Below are positions 1 through 7,859 of a stretch of DNA of 26,854 bases, piece after piece. Each line of letters opens with the position of its first letter. The first letter of the stretch is position 1. The stretch is from Prevotellaceae bacterium UBA6858 (lineage in GTDB: Bacteria; Bacteroidota; Bacteroidia; Bacteroidales; Bacteroidaceae). A program made the position numbers and the translations under genes. The stretch covers positions 1 through 26,854 of the forward strand of contig DKDC01000029.1 of the NCBI GenBank assembly GCA_002451695.1, given 5' to 3'. The notes beneath the pieces were generated by a model that saw only the letters and a program-made list of their open reading frames with translations, ran no database searches and was not told the DNA's origin.

Positions 1-110
1 TCAGACATAATTCAAACTACATCGGATCTTTTTTCGCCAATTTCAAACCTCTGAAAAACAACAAGTTATCTCATGCTTACAAAATCCTGTAAAACATTGC
101 AAACCAAGCC
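1..110 (+). repeat. 3' part of composite intergenic repeat (R module and tail)
   Basis: The window opens inside a repeat that recurs at about 3845, 10690, 15120, 18590, 21600 (inverted) and 26815. Visible here are the last quasi-palindromic arm (CTACATCGGATC, 17-28), a T-tract at 29-34, and the conserved tail beginning CAAACCTCTGAAAAACA. The upstream arm lies outside or at the edge of the window, so the complete hairpin cannot be judged. The rest of 1-293 holds no gene that I can support. Confidence 0.7.
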
Positions 111-237
111 GTTGGCATTTCCGCCGTAAAACGGCGTGAAAGGCATAAGCGTTCCCGGCAAAAGCAACTGCATTGTTTGGGAATGTTGCACGCTTATTTC
201 ATATACCGGCGGCACATTTCGTAAAATATCCCGCATT

Positions 238-245
238 TAATTTTG
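238..245 (+). promoter_or_regulatory. putative -7 box TAATTTTG
   Basis: The sequence matches the Bacteroidota -7 consensus TAnnTTTG and lies 48 nt before the proposed ATG at 294. No clear -33 TTTG is present at the expected spacing, and the distance to the start is longer than for most other boxes in this window, so the call is weak. Confidence 0.3.
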
Positions 246-293
246 TCGGAAGTTTCATATTTGCGACATTTGCCCTGTATAATTACCACTCAC

Positions 294-1367
294 ATGAAAG
301 CCACCTGCAAATTGGTTTGCTGCATCGCAGCGGCGGTCGCATTCGCCGCCGTTTTTCACAGTTGCTCGAAAAACAACGGCAAACCTGCCTTAACCCACGA
401 AGAGAAAAACGGCGTTTACTACTGGAAAACGGTGTTCAGCCCCGATGCCCAAGACAACAATTTTCTGTTAAAGCACAACATACGGCGCATATATCTCAGA
501 ATGTTCGACGTAACCGTTGACATAGACGACAACGACGGCAGAAGGATTCCCATCCCGAATGCAACCGTAAGGATTTCGGAGAGCGCATACAAGGAGCTGA
601 AGTCGAAAAACATTGAATTTGTCCCTGTTGTATATATTACCCTCGACGCGCTGAAGTGCGGACAGGAGTGCGGAATTGGAGACCTTGCGAAAAAGATAGT
701 GGAAAGGGTGAAGAATATGTGTTCCTATAACGAATTGTCCCATATTGAGGGTTTGCAGCTCGATTGCGACTGGACTCCGACCACGGAGAAAAGCTTCTTT
801 GCCCTGTGCGACAGCGTTAAAGCCGAACTGCCGTTGAAACTGAGTGCCACAATACGCCTCCACCAGCTTTCGCGGCCGGCACCGCCTGTGGACTATGGGG
901 TTCTTATGGTGTATAACACCGGCAACTTCAGCGACCCCGATGCAGCCAACTCCATTCTGGACGAGAAAGACGTAAAGCCCTATCTGAAACATATAGGCAA
1001 ATACCCCCTGCATCTCGATGTGGCATATCCCACATACTCATGGCAGCTTCTTTTCCGCAGCCGCCGCTTCGTGGGGCTGCTCAACGGCGTGGAGGTGGGC
1101 GACACCGCCAAATTCATGCCGAAAGCAGCAAACGCCTACGTGGCAAAAAAGGACATGGTTTACAGGGAAACCATAATCTACAAGGGGGACATGATACGCA
1201 CGGAGCAGTCGGACTTCCGTACCATCAGCCGCGTGAAAAGCCTTATAGAGGCGCAGATGAAGGGCAAGCCGCACAGCTCCATTCTCTACCATTTCGACTT
1301 GAAAAACCTCAAAAAATACTCTGACGATGAAACACAAAGCCTTTTCGGCAATGCTCCGGGCAAGTAG
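294..1367 (+). CDS. putative exported lipoprotein, TIM-barrel-like, function unknown
   Basis: The predicted product is 357 aa. The ATG at 294 was chosen because it gives a basic n-region, a hydrophobic core and a candidate lipidation cysteine at residue 24 (VFHSC); a longer in-frame extension to 243 lacks a signal-like N-terminus. The mature part has alternating beta-strand and helix segments. The stretches GLQLDCDWT, KLSATIRLHQL and LDVAYPTYSW look like barrel strands with acidic residues at their ends, reminiscent of glycoside-hydrolase-like TIM barrels such as DUF3142, but I cannot assign a family firmly. The stop lies 41 nt inside the next gene, so the two are almost certainly cotranscribed. 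A cell-envelope role in carbohydrate handling is only a guess. Confidence 0.8.
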   Translation: MKATCKLVCCIAAAVAFAAVFHSCSKNNGKPALTHEEKNGVYYWKTVFSPDAQDNNFLLKHNIRRIYLRMFDVTVDIDDNDGRRIPIPNATVRISESAYKELKSKNIEFVPVVYITLDALKCGQECGIGDLAKKIVERVKNMCSYNELSHIEGLQLDCDWTPTTEKSFFALCDSVKAELPLKLSATIRLHQLSRPAPPVDYGVLMVYNTGNFSDPDAANSILDEKDVKPYLKHIGKYPLHLDVAYPTYSWQLLFRSRRFVGLLNGVEVGDTAKFMPKAANAYVAKKDMVYRETIIYKGDMIRTEQSDFRTISRVKSLIEAQMKGKPHSSILYHFDLKNLKKYSDDETQSLFGNAPGK

Positions 1368-3525
1368 CCTTTTCGCACTGGCATTTGCGCTGGCAGCACC
1401 AGCGGCAGCCTGCGGACCATATTACCCGATTATCCCCACGCCAAAATTCTTCACCTCCGCACCCCATAAAAGTTTTGAGAGGCAGGAGAACATACGCCTG
1501 TGGCAAAAGCTGACCTCCGCAAGGATTCCTGCAAGAGACATTGAGGAAGCCGTATATAAGGACGGCATTGAAAAAATGGACGAGGCACTGTGGGATGGCT
1601 CGAACACGAAGAACCTGTTCTACATATACCTCAAAAACTCCAACGACGAAGAGGCGGAAGCCTACCTGCGCAACGCGAAAAAATTGGAAAAAGCCCGCGC
1701 CAAAACCACATCGCCGTGGTATTATCCGTCTTCGAGAAAAAGAAACGCGGTTTCCGACCTGCATTACATGGCTGACGCTTTCAGCCGCTACGGCGGGGAA
1801 CGTCTGCGCGACCGCTACGCACTTCTTACTGTCAGGGCCTTGTTTGCGTCGCGCCAGTACGGCAAGTGCGTGGAATACTTCGAAAAGACTTTCGCCAAAT
1901 TCCCCGACTCAAATCTTTTCAAGAGGATGTCCATGGGCTACGTGGCAGGTTGCTGGGCGCGGCTCGGCAACTCCGACAAGGCCAACAGGTATTTTGCCAA
2001 GAAGGGGGACTTCGGGTCGCTCACGGTGGAAAACAAAGTTGCGTACATGGCAGACGCGAATCCAGACGCCACAGAACTTATTGAATATATCCAAAGCTGT
2101 TCGTGGGACTCGGTGGCATTTTGCGGCATGATGCCCATTGCGAAGAAAGTGCTCAAAGCCGGGAAAGCCAAAAACCGTGGAGACTGGGAATTTGCGCTGG
2201 CTTATGCCGCCGGCGAGCATCACAACGACTACAAGACCGCAAGCCGCCACATAAGGAAAGCATTGCGGGAAAAATTCTCGTCAGAAGATTTGCGCGACCA
2301 CGCCATTGCGTACAAAATGAAATGCGATGCCGCAAACGGCAACCTGTCGGAACTGCTCCAAGGCCTGAAATGGTTTGAAGGCAAAACGGATTTTCTTGCC
2401 GCCGATGCAAACGAATGGAACAGGATGCTGCAAAACATAATTTACGTGCACTATGTGCCGCAACTTTGGAAAAGGAAAGACTTTGCCACAGCCGTTCTCC
2501 TGTGCGGATATGCCGACAATATGCTGCTTTCAAAGCGATATGAACGCTATGCGTACTACAACAACACTTCCGATATCGATTATGCGACTTCCGACAACAC
2601 CATATACGAATCGGATACCGTGGACGCATCGTCCTACTATTACTACCACGAATTTGACGTTGTGGAAAGCCGGCTCTTCCCGAAGATGCGCGACAACAAA
2701 AACCTAAGCAGCAGAAGCGACTACAGCAACCTGTCGTTCCAGCTCATGAACTCGCTAAGTTCATCGCAGCTCATAAATGTGTACCGCCGAATGGCGGCAA
2801 ATACCCCGCTTTACCGCCACCTTAGAAAGTACGCCCGCACCGACAGGAACTACATCTACGAGCTTGCCGGCACTCTTGCTATACGCGAGGAGAACTACAG
2901 GAGGGCGGCGGCATATCTTTCCCAAGTTTCAGAGAAATACCGAAATTCCCTTAACACTTGCAACTATCTGAAACGCGACCCGTTTTTTGCCTACCCCACC
3001 GCAGAAACTTACGACAACATATTTTGGACCGTAAGCCCCGGCAAGGCAAAACTGAAGTTCGCCATGGAAATGCTCCGCTACCAGCAGGAAATGAAAACAG
3101 GAAAGACCGCCGACGAGCGCGGTCTTGCACGGCTAAAATATGCTTTGGGCCGCCGCAATTCACTCGGCAACTGCTGGGCACTCACACAGTATTGGAGGGG
3201 CGAGTGCATACCCGAACTTTTTATTCCGCAGCTGCAATATTGGGACGAAATGCTCACCTGCTACAATTTCCTGGACGATGGCGAGACGCAGAACGGCTTC
3301 GGTTTCCGGCATTACAATGAATACGAAGCCAAGGACAGCAAATCAGAGAAACTTTACAAAGTGGAGTGCAAAAAGGCTCTGGCGATGCTGCGTAGCGACG
3401 AAGCGAAAGCCAAGGCGCAATGCATCCTGAACAACTTCAAGACCGTAACAAAGCGTTACCCCAGCACCGCCGCCGCACGCAGGGCGAAGGAAAATCCTTG
3501 CGACACTTGGCACTCATGGCTGTAA
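1327..3525 (+). CDS. putative secreted or lipid-anchored protein with helical repeats, function unknown
   Basis: The predicted product is 732 aa. The N-terminus is a signal peptide ending AAPAAACGPYYP; the cysteine after AAA could be a lipidation site, but the protein could also be cleaved after Ala and released to the periplasm. The body is rich in paired amphipathic helices with Ala, Tyr and Leu spacing like TPR or SEL1-type repeats (for example around residues 150-330 and 500-640), with a Tyr/Ser/Asp-rich segment near 420-460. No catalytic motif was recognised. An alternative ATG at 1351 (MLRASSLFALAF) would shorten the overlap with the upstream gene from 41 to 17 nt and still give a good signal peptide. 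The tight overlap suggests the two proteins function together. Confidence 0.85.
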   Translation: MKHKAFSAMLRASSLFALAFALAAPAAACGPYYPIIPTPKFFTSAPHKSFERQENIRLWQKLTSARIPARDIEEAVYKDGIEKMDEALWDGSNTKNLFYIYLKNSNDEEAEAYLRNAKKLEKARAKTTSPWYYPSSRKRNAVSDLHYMADAFSRYGGERLRDRYALLTVRALFASRQYGKCVEYFEKTFAKFPDSNLFKRMSMGYVAGCWARLGNSDKANRYFAKKGDFGSLTVENKVAYMADANPDATELIEYIQSCSWDSVAFCGMMPIAKKVLKAGKAKNRGDWEFALAYAAGEHHNDYKTASRHIRKALREKFSSEDLRDHAIAYKMKCDAANGNLSELLQGLKWFEGKTDFLAADANEWNRMLQNIIYVHYVPQLWKRKDFATAVLLCGYADNMLLSKRYERYAYYNNTSDIDYATSDNTIYESDTVDASSYYYYHEFDVVESRLFPKMRDNKNLSSRSDYSNLSFQLMNSLSSSQLINVYRRMAANTPLYRHLRKYARTDRNYIYELAGTLAIREENYRRAAAYLSQVSEKYRNSLNTCNYLKRDPFFAYPTAETYDNIFWTVSPGKAKLKFAMEMLRYQQEMKTGKTADERGLARLKYALGRRNSLGNCWALTQYWRGECIPELFIPQLQYWDEMLTCYNFLDDGETQNGFGFRHYNEYEAKDSKSEKLYKVECKKALAMLRSDEAKAKAQCILNNFKTVTKRYPSTAAARRAKENPCDTWHSWL

Positions 3526-3633
3526 AGGATGGTTTGTTTTGTGTGTACGATATGTTTTTTGCGGTGGCATATACGGTGTATGCACAATGCGACACAAATA
3601 CAGAATAGCAATTAATCAGAGAATTGCACCGCT

Positions 3634-3745
3634 TGTAGGGGCGTATTGCATACGCCCTGAATTGCGCGGATTACGCAATGTCGCGACTGCGTTTGCCTAT
3701 GTGTTCATGCGGTGGCGTACAGGGCATATGCAATACGCCCCTACA
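3634..3745. repeat. REP/BIME-like inverted palindrome pair
   Basis: The 26-bp ends (3634-3659 and 3720-3745) are inverted repeats with one mismatch. Each end is GTAG followed by a small palindrome, GGGCGTATTGCATACGCCC, with an 8-bp stem and 3-nt loop; the right end is its reverse complement ending in CTAC. A GTAG tetranucleotide 5' of a hairpin, in inverted pairs, is the signature of REP/BIME elements mobilised by RAYT enzymes. No RAYT gene is in the window. Confidence 0.7.
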
Positions 3746-3881
3746 TATATGCCGTGTGCAATCAAAAACAATATGCACCGTTCAAATGATTTCGGCAAAA
3801 CCAAATTTGTCTGCTTTTTTCAAACACCCCGGAAATTACAACCGATGTAAGAAAAACTACATAGGACGTAGGAAAAATTAT

Positions 3882-3916
3882 GTCTGATATAATTTAAACT
3901 ACATCAGACCTTTTTT
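3882..3916 (+). terminator. repeat-borne hairpin plus T-tract
   Basis: The arms GTCTGAT (3882-3888) and ATCAGAC (3903-3909) form a stem followed by six T residues (3911-3916). It has the form of an intrinsic terminator and lies in the right orientation for the gene ending at 3525, though almost 360 nt downstream. Confidence 0.5.
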
Positions 3917-4035
3917 CAGCCGTTGCAAACACCTGAAAAACAAATCGTTACAAAACCCTTTCATATCGGCGTATTTGCCTGAAAAACAGTCGGATGCAAA
4001 AAATGCCCTTTTGGGCGGCATACCGCATGACGCAA

Positions 4036-4077
4036 ACAACCCGCAACCTTGGCACAGCAGCCAAAGTTGCGGGTTGT
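4036..4077. terminator. strong hairpin downstream of the amidase gene
   Basis: The arms ACAACCCGCAAC (4036-4047) and GTTGCGGGTTGT (4066-4077) form a 12-bp perfect stem, extended inside by TTGGC/GCCAA. The sequence after the stem on the minus strand is only weakly T-rich (GTTTGCG), whereas on the plus strand it is TATTATTTT. It sits between convergent genes, so it could act in both directions. Confidence 0.6.
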
Positions 4078-4093
4078 ATTATTTTGCACACTT

Positions 4094-4110
4094 CCCGCGC
4101 AAAGCGCGGG
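4094..4110. other. short GC-rich hairpin just after the amidase stop
   Basis: CCCGCGC and GCGCGGG are separated by three A residues, giving a 7-bp stem with a triloop 6 nt after the amidase stop codon. No T-tract follows immediately. It may be a 3'-end stabilising or processing hairpin working with the larger stem at 4036-4077. Confidence 0.5.
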
Positions 4111-4116
4111 CGTGCC

Positions 4117-7100
4117 TTATCTCACCATTATCTTCACCGCCTTGGCGTCGCCGGCCTTTACCATGTAAACGCCGGGCGTCACGCCGGACAATGAAAGCGT
4201 GCTGCCGGAGGACGAAAGCACCTTTGCGCCCGAAGCATCATAGACGGTGATGCCCTTCACTCCGCTTCCGGCTGTCAGAATGCGGCTTTGCGCGTCATAC
4301 TTCACCGCCGCCTCCGCATTTGTGCGGGGAGCGTCGATTGAGTTCACCACAGCGTATGACTTGCGCGCCGGAACAAGCGTCTCGTTCCTGTCGTTGGGGA
4401 TTGAGTAAACGCCGAGCGACGAGCCGGAACATACGAGGTTGCCGCCGTAGTCGAACGCCATTTGGTATATTGCGTTATGGTCGGACTCATTGCGCACCCC
4501 TGCGGTGTAGGAATACTTGGGCGTGAGCGTAGGTGTGCCTCCGCTCCATGTTACGTTGAAGAACTGCAAAACGCCGTCGCCGTCGTTTATGACGAGCAGC
4601 CTGTTGTCGCGCGACACGGCAAACCCCGCCCCGCACGAGCCGCTCAGCTTGTCGGCAAAATCGGTGCTGCCCGAATTGAACACCACCTTGCCCGATGCGT
4701 TGACGTATATGAGCGAGGGAACGCCCGCCGTGTTGTTGTTCACGTACCTCAGCTGGCTCACCCACACGCCTCCGTCAGGCCCGGCAACAATCTGCCCTTC
4801 GCCGTTGGCTTCGAGAGAGCCTGTGGCAAACTGGCGGCTGGGGGCTTTAGTCCATGTTGAGGCTGCGGAAGCCCCGGTGCCTATATTATATACGCCCACG
4901 TTGTTGCCGAAATCTTCGAGCATCACGTACATTTTGCCGTCCTTGACGGTTACGCAGGGGGTTGAGGAACCCACCTTCACGCTGCCGTTGCTTATAAGTC
5001 CGTCGCTGTTGCGCGTCCCCGCGAAGAACTGCGTGAAACTGCCCGTGAGGTTTGCCGGATCGCCCACATAAACTCCCGAAGTGTTGTCGCTATAGTCTGC
5101 CATATACACCTTGCCGTTGTCGCCAACGCTTATGCGGTAGCCCATGGTGAAGCTCTGCCCTCCGCGATAGGGTGCGGAGTTTATCCTCGCGCCGGCTGGG
5201 GTGTAGGCGTAAAGTCCGTTGGACGCGCTGTTGTAGCTCGCGTAGTTCATGACATACGTCCTGCCGAAATAATCGGATTCGGGCGAGTTGTCAACGGCAC
5301 AGTAAACTCTGCCGCTGTAGTTGGTTGACGCGCCGGCGGTGTTGAGCCGCACGATGTTCGTAACCGGCGTGCCTTTGAGCCTCACCGCCCATGTTACGGC
5401 GTTGTCGCCCGCCTTGGGAATGCTTTCGTATGCTATCCTGACGGTGTTCACACCCTCTTTTGGCGAACTTACCGCCACGCTGTCGAGAGCCTCGCCGCTT
5501 TGCGGGTCATAGAAAATTATCGTGGCTTCGAGCGGCTTGGTGTTTGCCGTGAAGTTGAACGTGCAGTTGCCGTCCGCCCCTTGGTTGTATTTGAGGTCGT
5601 ATGCCGTTATTCCCTTAACGACCGGCTGGGACACGTTGTCGGTGGTGAACTTGGTTATCTTGTTTCCCGTGAACATATAGAGCGTCAAATCCTCGCCGTC
5701 AACCTTTGAGCCTGAAGCCATGAACGGAAGCGCGGAAGCGGCGTAAGTGAAATTGGCGTTAGCGCTCACCGGCACAGCTTTGCTCATTCCGTCGGTAACG
5801 TCGTAGAGGCGCAATCCGCCAACAGACGTGCCGTTGACGTAGGGCGCAGCCATGAGCGAGCGTCCCGCATACTTGAAGAACGATATTCCCGTAGCCCCCG
5901 CCTTTATGGCGCATGATGCATCCTCGGCGAACTCCGCCGACATCTCGCTGTCGTTGTTGGATGTCTTGGCTGGGGTGAACTCCTGCGGAAGCACAAGCTC
6001 GCCGTCGATTACGAACTTGTCGTCGGCAAGCGGCGACACAGTGAGTTGCAGGTTCTCACCCTGCTTTTTCAGCGAGAAGTTGCCGGAAGCCCCTATGTTC
6101 CTTTCAGTGAACACGGTGCTTGCTATCGTGTTGTCAACAATGTTGAGCATCAGCATCCGCGTGCCTTTGGAATCGCCGTTGGTCGTTGCGGTGGTGAGGA
6201 CGGTGCAGTCTTTCGACTCCCCGCTCACGGCCAGGGTTTTCCCCATCACGGCACGGTAGAAATTGGCGGAGTTTTGCGTGGTCGCCCACAGCGTGGGGTT
6301 GGAATTGAAGTCGTCCCATTTGTAAATTCTGAGCGTTCCGCGCTTGTAGCCGTCGTCAACCTGCGTGTCGCTATACTGGTTTTGCATACTGTTAACGCCC
6401 ACAAGCCTGCCGTCGGCGGTGAACGCTATGTCGCTAAGCGTGGAATAGTCGCCGGCGTTGGATGCGTCCCTTGCCACGATGCCGGTTGTACTTATTTTCT
6501 TAACGTAAGCGTTGGTCTTGAGGTTTATGAGGTGGATTTCGGGCGTTCCTGCATTGTCGGCAAGCACCACGGCGGAATCCCCGCGCACTATGGCGCGTTT
6601 AAGAGTGCCTTTCAGGTTGGCGTAGCTCTTTGAGGTGCGAGTGAACTTGAACTGCGCCGGAAGTTTGAGATACCCGGGCTGTTCGGGGTCGGGATAGTTT
6701 TTGTAAACAATCACGGGCGGGGTGTATGACGAGCTTTCCACGAGCAGCTTAACGTATGAAGTCTCGTTCGCCTTCACCGTTACGGGATTTTTGTATTCGT
6801 CGGTGAGCGGTTTGTAGCCGTCAGCCTCCACCTCAAGAGTGTAGTCGCCGGGGGCAAGTCCCTCGAAAACGAAAATTCCGTTGTAAAGTTTGTCAACCTG
6901 ATAGGTCTGCACCGTCTCGCCTCCCTTTTTGAGCAAAACTTTCGCCCCGTTGACCGGCAGCCATTGGTCGTTGGTGTTGGGAGCGTAGTTGAAAAGGCGG
7001 TTTGCTATCTTCTCGTGCATATCCTTCACCGTTCCCATTATGTAGCCTGTGGCCTCGGGCGAAAGATTGAAGTAGTCGCGCACGCCGCGAGCCACCCTCA

Positions 7101-7851
7101 CGCCCTCCTGACCGCAGTAGTCCTTGTTGAGTGCGCGGTGGCGCGCCGGCTGGTAGGTGTGGAAAAATCCCTCTATGAGGCAGCCCGGCACACTGTGCAT
7201 GAGAACTCCGAGATAGCCTGTGTATTTGCCGTTGCTCCACGAGTTATGATAAAAGTCAACGTCCCCGCGGATATTCATGCTTGTGCGGCTGTACGCGCTC
7301 TGCGGGTCGAGCTCGTCCATGTAGTGGGGATTCCAAAGTGCCTTGCAAATGTCGCGGCTTCCCTTGGCGTAGTCCCCGCCGTCGCCGTCTTTCCCGCGAT
7401 ACAGGAACAGGGGGTAGTTTGTGGTAGTGCCGTCGGTCGCGGCGTTGGAGTGTATGGAAATGAACATGTCCATGTTGTTCGCGTCAACCTCCGCGCTTAT
7501 TTCCGACAGGGAGCGGTTGTATTTTTCCGCGTCCGCCGCCCCGCTTACATAAGGATAAGGGCCGTTAAGGCGGCGCGAGTACATAATGTTCTTCTTCTGC
7601 ACGCCCATTCTCTCAAGTGTCTCGCCTAGCTTGAGGCATTTCCACAAGTTGGTGTTGGACTCGTAAAAACCGCAAGTGTCCGGCCTCCCGGTCGAGGCGA
7701 GATTGGGATAGGGGATTGTGGCCATGGGCCTGTCGTTCGGCCCCCAGCTTCCGTGTCCGGGGTTTATGTATATCCTCACGTCGGACGCGCTCTGCGCCAT
7801 TGCGCCGGCAGACACCGCCGCCACGGCAAGGGAAAGTATTGCTTTTCTCAT
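4117..7851 (-). CDS. N-acetylmuramoyl-L-alanine amidase (Amidase_3) with beta-propeller region and T9SS sorting domain
   Basis: The predicted product is 1244 aa. A signal peptide (1-20, ending AMAQ) is followed by an Amidase_3 domain at about 25-262 with the expected zinc and catalytic residues: His33 in NPGHGS, Glu64 in FYESN, His134 in SIHSNA and Glu227 in LIEGFF. This family cleaves the amide bond between MurNAc and the stem peptide of peptidoglycan. A carboxypeptidase-regulatory-like beta-sandwich follows (about 265-380), then a long propeller-like region rich in Gly/Asp/Ser strands, and a T9SS type A sorting domain over the last 75 or so residues (ITVYDASG, GVYMVKAG, IMVR). The start at 7851 follows AAAGGAACG; an ATG at 7863 overlapping the previous stop is an alternative. 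It is the last gene of the operon, 8 nt after its neighbour. The family's usual amidases are far shorter. Confidence 0.92.
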   Translation of the reverse strand: MRKAILSLAVAAVSAGAMAQSASDVRIYINPGHGSWGPNDRPMATIPYPNLASTGRPDTCGFYESNTNLWKCLKLGETLERMGVQKKNIMYSRRLNGPYPYVSGAADAEKYNRSLSEISAEVDANNMDMFISIHSNAATDGTTTNYPLFLYRGKDGDGGDYAKGSRDICKALWNPHYMDELDPQSAYSRTSMNIRGDVDFYHNSWSNGKYTGYLGVLMHSVPGCLIEGFFHTYQPARHRALNKDYCGQEGVRVARGVRDYFNLSPEATGYIMGTVKDMHEKIANRLFNYAPNTNDQWLPVNGAKVLLKKGGETVQTYQVDKLYNGIFVFEGLAPGDYTLEVEADGYKPLTDEYKNPVTVKANETSYVKLLVESSSYTPPVIVYKNYPDPEQPGYLKLPAQFKFTRTSKSYANLKGTLKRAIVRGDSAVVLADNAGTPEIHLINLKTNAYVKKISTTGIVARDASNAGDYSTLSDIAFTADGRLVGVNSMQNQYSDTQVDDGYKRGTLRIYKWDDFNSNPTLWATTQNSANFYRAVMGKTLAVSGESKDCTVLTTATTNGDSKGTRMLMLNIVDNTIASTVFTERNIGASGNFSLKKQGENLQLTVSPLADDKFVIDGELVLPQEFTPAKTSNNDSEMSAEFAEDASCAIKAGATGISFFKYAGRSLMAAPYVNGTSVGGLRLYDVTDGMSKAVPVSANANFTYAASALPFMASGSKVDGEDLTLYMFTGNKITKFTTDNVSQPVVKGITAYDLKYNQGADGNCTFNFTANTKPLEATIIFYDPQSGEALDSVAVSSPKEGVNTVRIAYESIPKAGDNAVTWAVRLKGTPVTNIVRLNTAGASTNYSGRVYCAVDNSPESDYFGRTYVMNYASYNSASNGLYAYTPAGARINSAPYRGGQSFTMGYRISVGDNGKVYMADYSDNTSGVYVGDPANLTGSFTQFFAGTRNSDGLISNGSVKVGSSTPCVTVKDGKMYVMLEDFGNNVGVYNIGTGASAASTWTKAPSRQFATGSLEANGEGQIVAGPDGGVWVSQLRYVNNNTAGVPSLIYVNASGKVVFNSGSTDFADKLSGSCGAGFAVSRDNRLLVINDGDGVLQFFNVTWSGGTPTLTPKYSYTAGVRNESDHNAIYQMAFDYGGNLVCSGSSLGVYSIPNDRNETLVPARKSYAVVNSIDAPRTNAEAAVKYDAQSRILTAGSGVKGITVYDASGAKVLSSSGSTLSLSGVTPGVYMVKAGDAKAVKIMVR

Positions 7852-7859
7852 CGTTCCTT

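Larger units (their letters stand above)
3556..3960 (+). repeat. composite intergenic repeat, most complete copy
   Basis: The modules, in order, are: a decayed palindrome half plus linker ending GAATTGCACCGC (3556-3633), an inverted palindrome pair (3634-3745), a linker containing GGCAAAACCAAATTTGTCTG (3794-3840), R units with a hairpin and T-tract (3845-3916), and the tail CAAACACCTGAAAAACAAAT (from about 3924). The same order is seen at 10461-10820 and from 26578 to the window end. The copy lies downstream of the + strand gene ending at 3525 and is oriented with its T-tract on that strand. Confidence 0.75.
3526..4116. other. 591-nt intergenic region between convergent genes
   Basis: No gene is supported here. 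Short open frames exist only because the repeats are read through. The region holds a decayed palindrome (3556-3633), an inverted GTAG-palindrome pair (3634-3745), a linker module (3794-3840), an R module with a hairpin and T-tract (3845-3960), and two hairpins near the amidase stop (4036-4077 and 4094-4110). Confidence 0.8.

Noticed and set aside
122..138. Small inverted repeat CGCCGT/ACGGCG upstream of the first gene
   Set aside because: It has only a 6-bp stem, no T-tract and no conserved context, so it is not called as a terminator or operator.
173..520. Open frame overlapping the start of the first gene
   Set aside because: It overlaps the lipoprotein gene in another frame, is Arg-rich, and lacks signal or domain features.
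3634..3745. Palindrome pair as a complete insertion sequence or classical MITE
   Set aside because: No transposase, no clear target-site duplication was found, and the GTAG-plus-hairpin form fits REP/BIME better than a terminal-inverted-repeat transposon; MITE origin remains possible but is less supported.
3539..3887. Small open frames downstream of the 732-aa gene
   Set aside because: They coincide with the repeat modules and are not preserved between copies.
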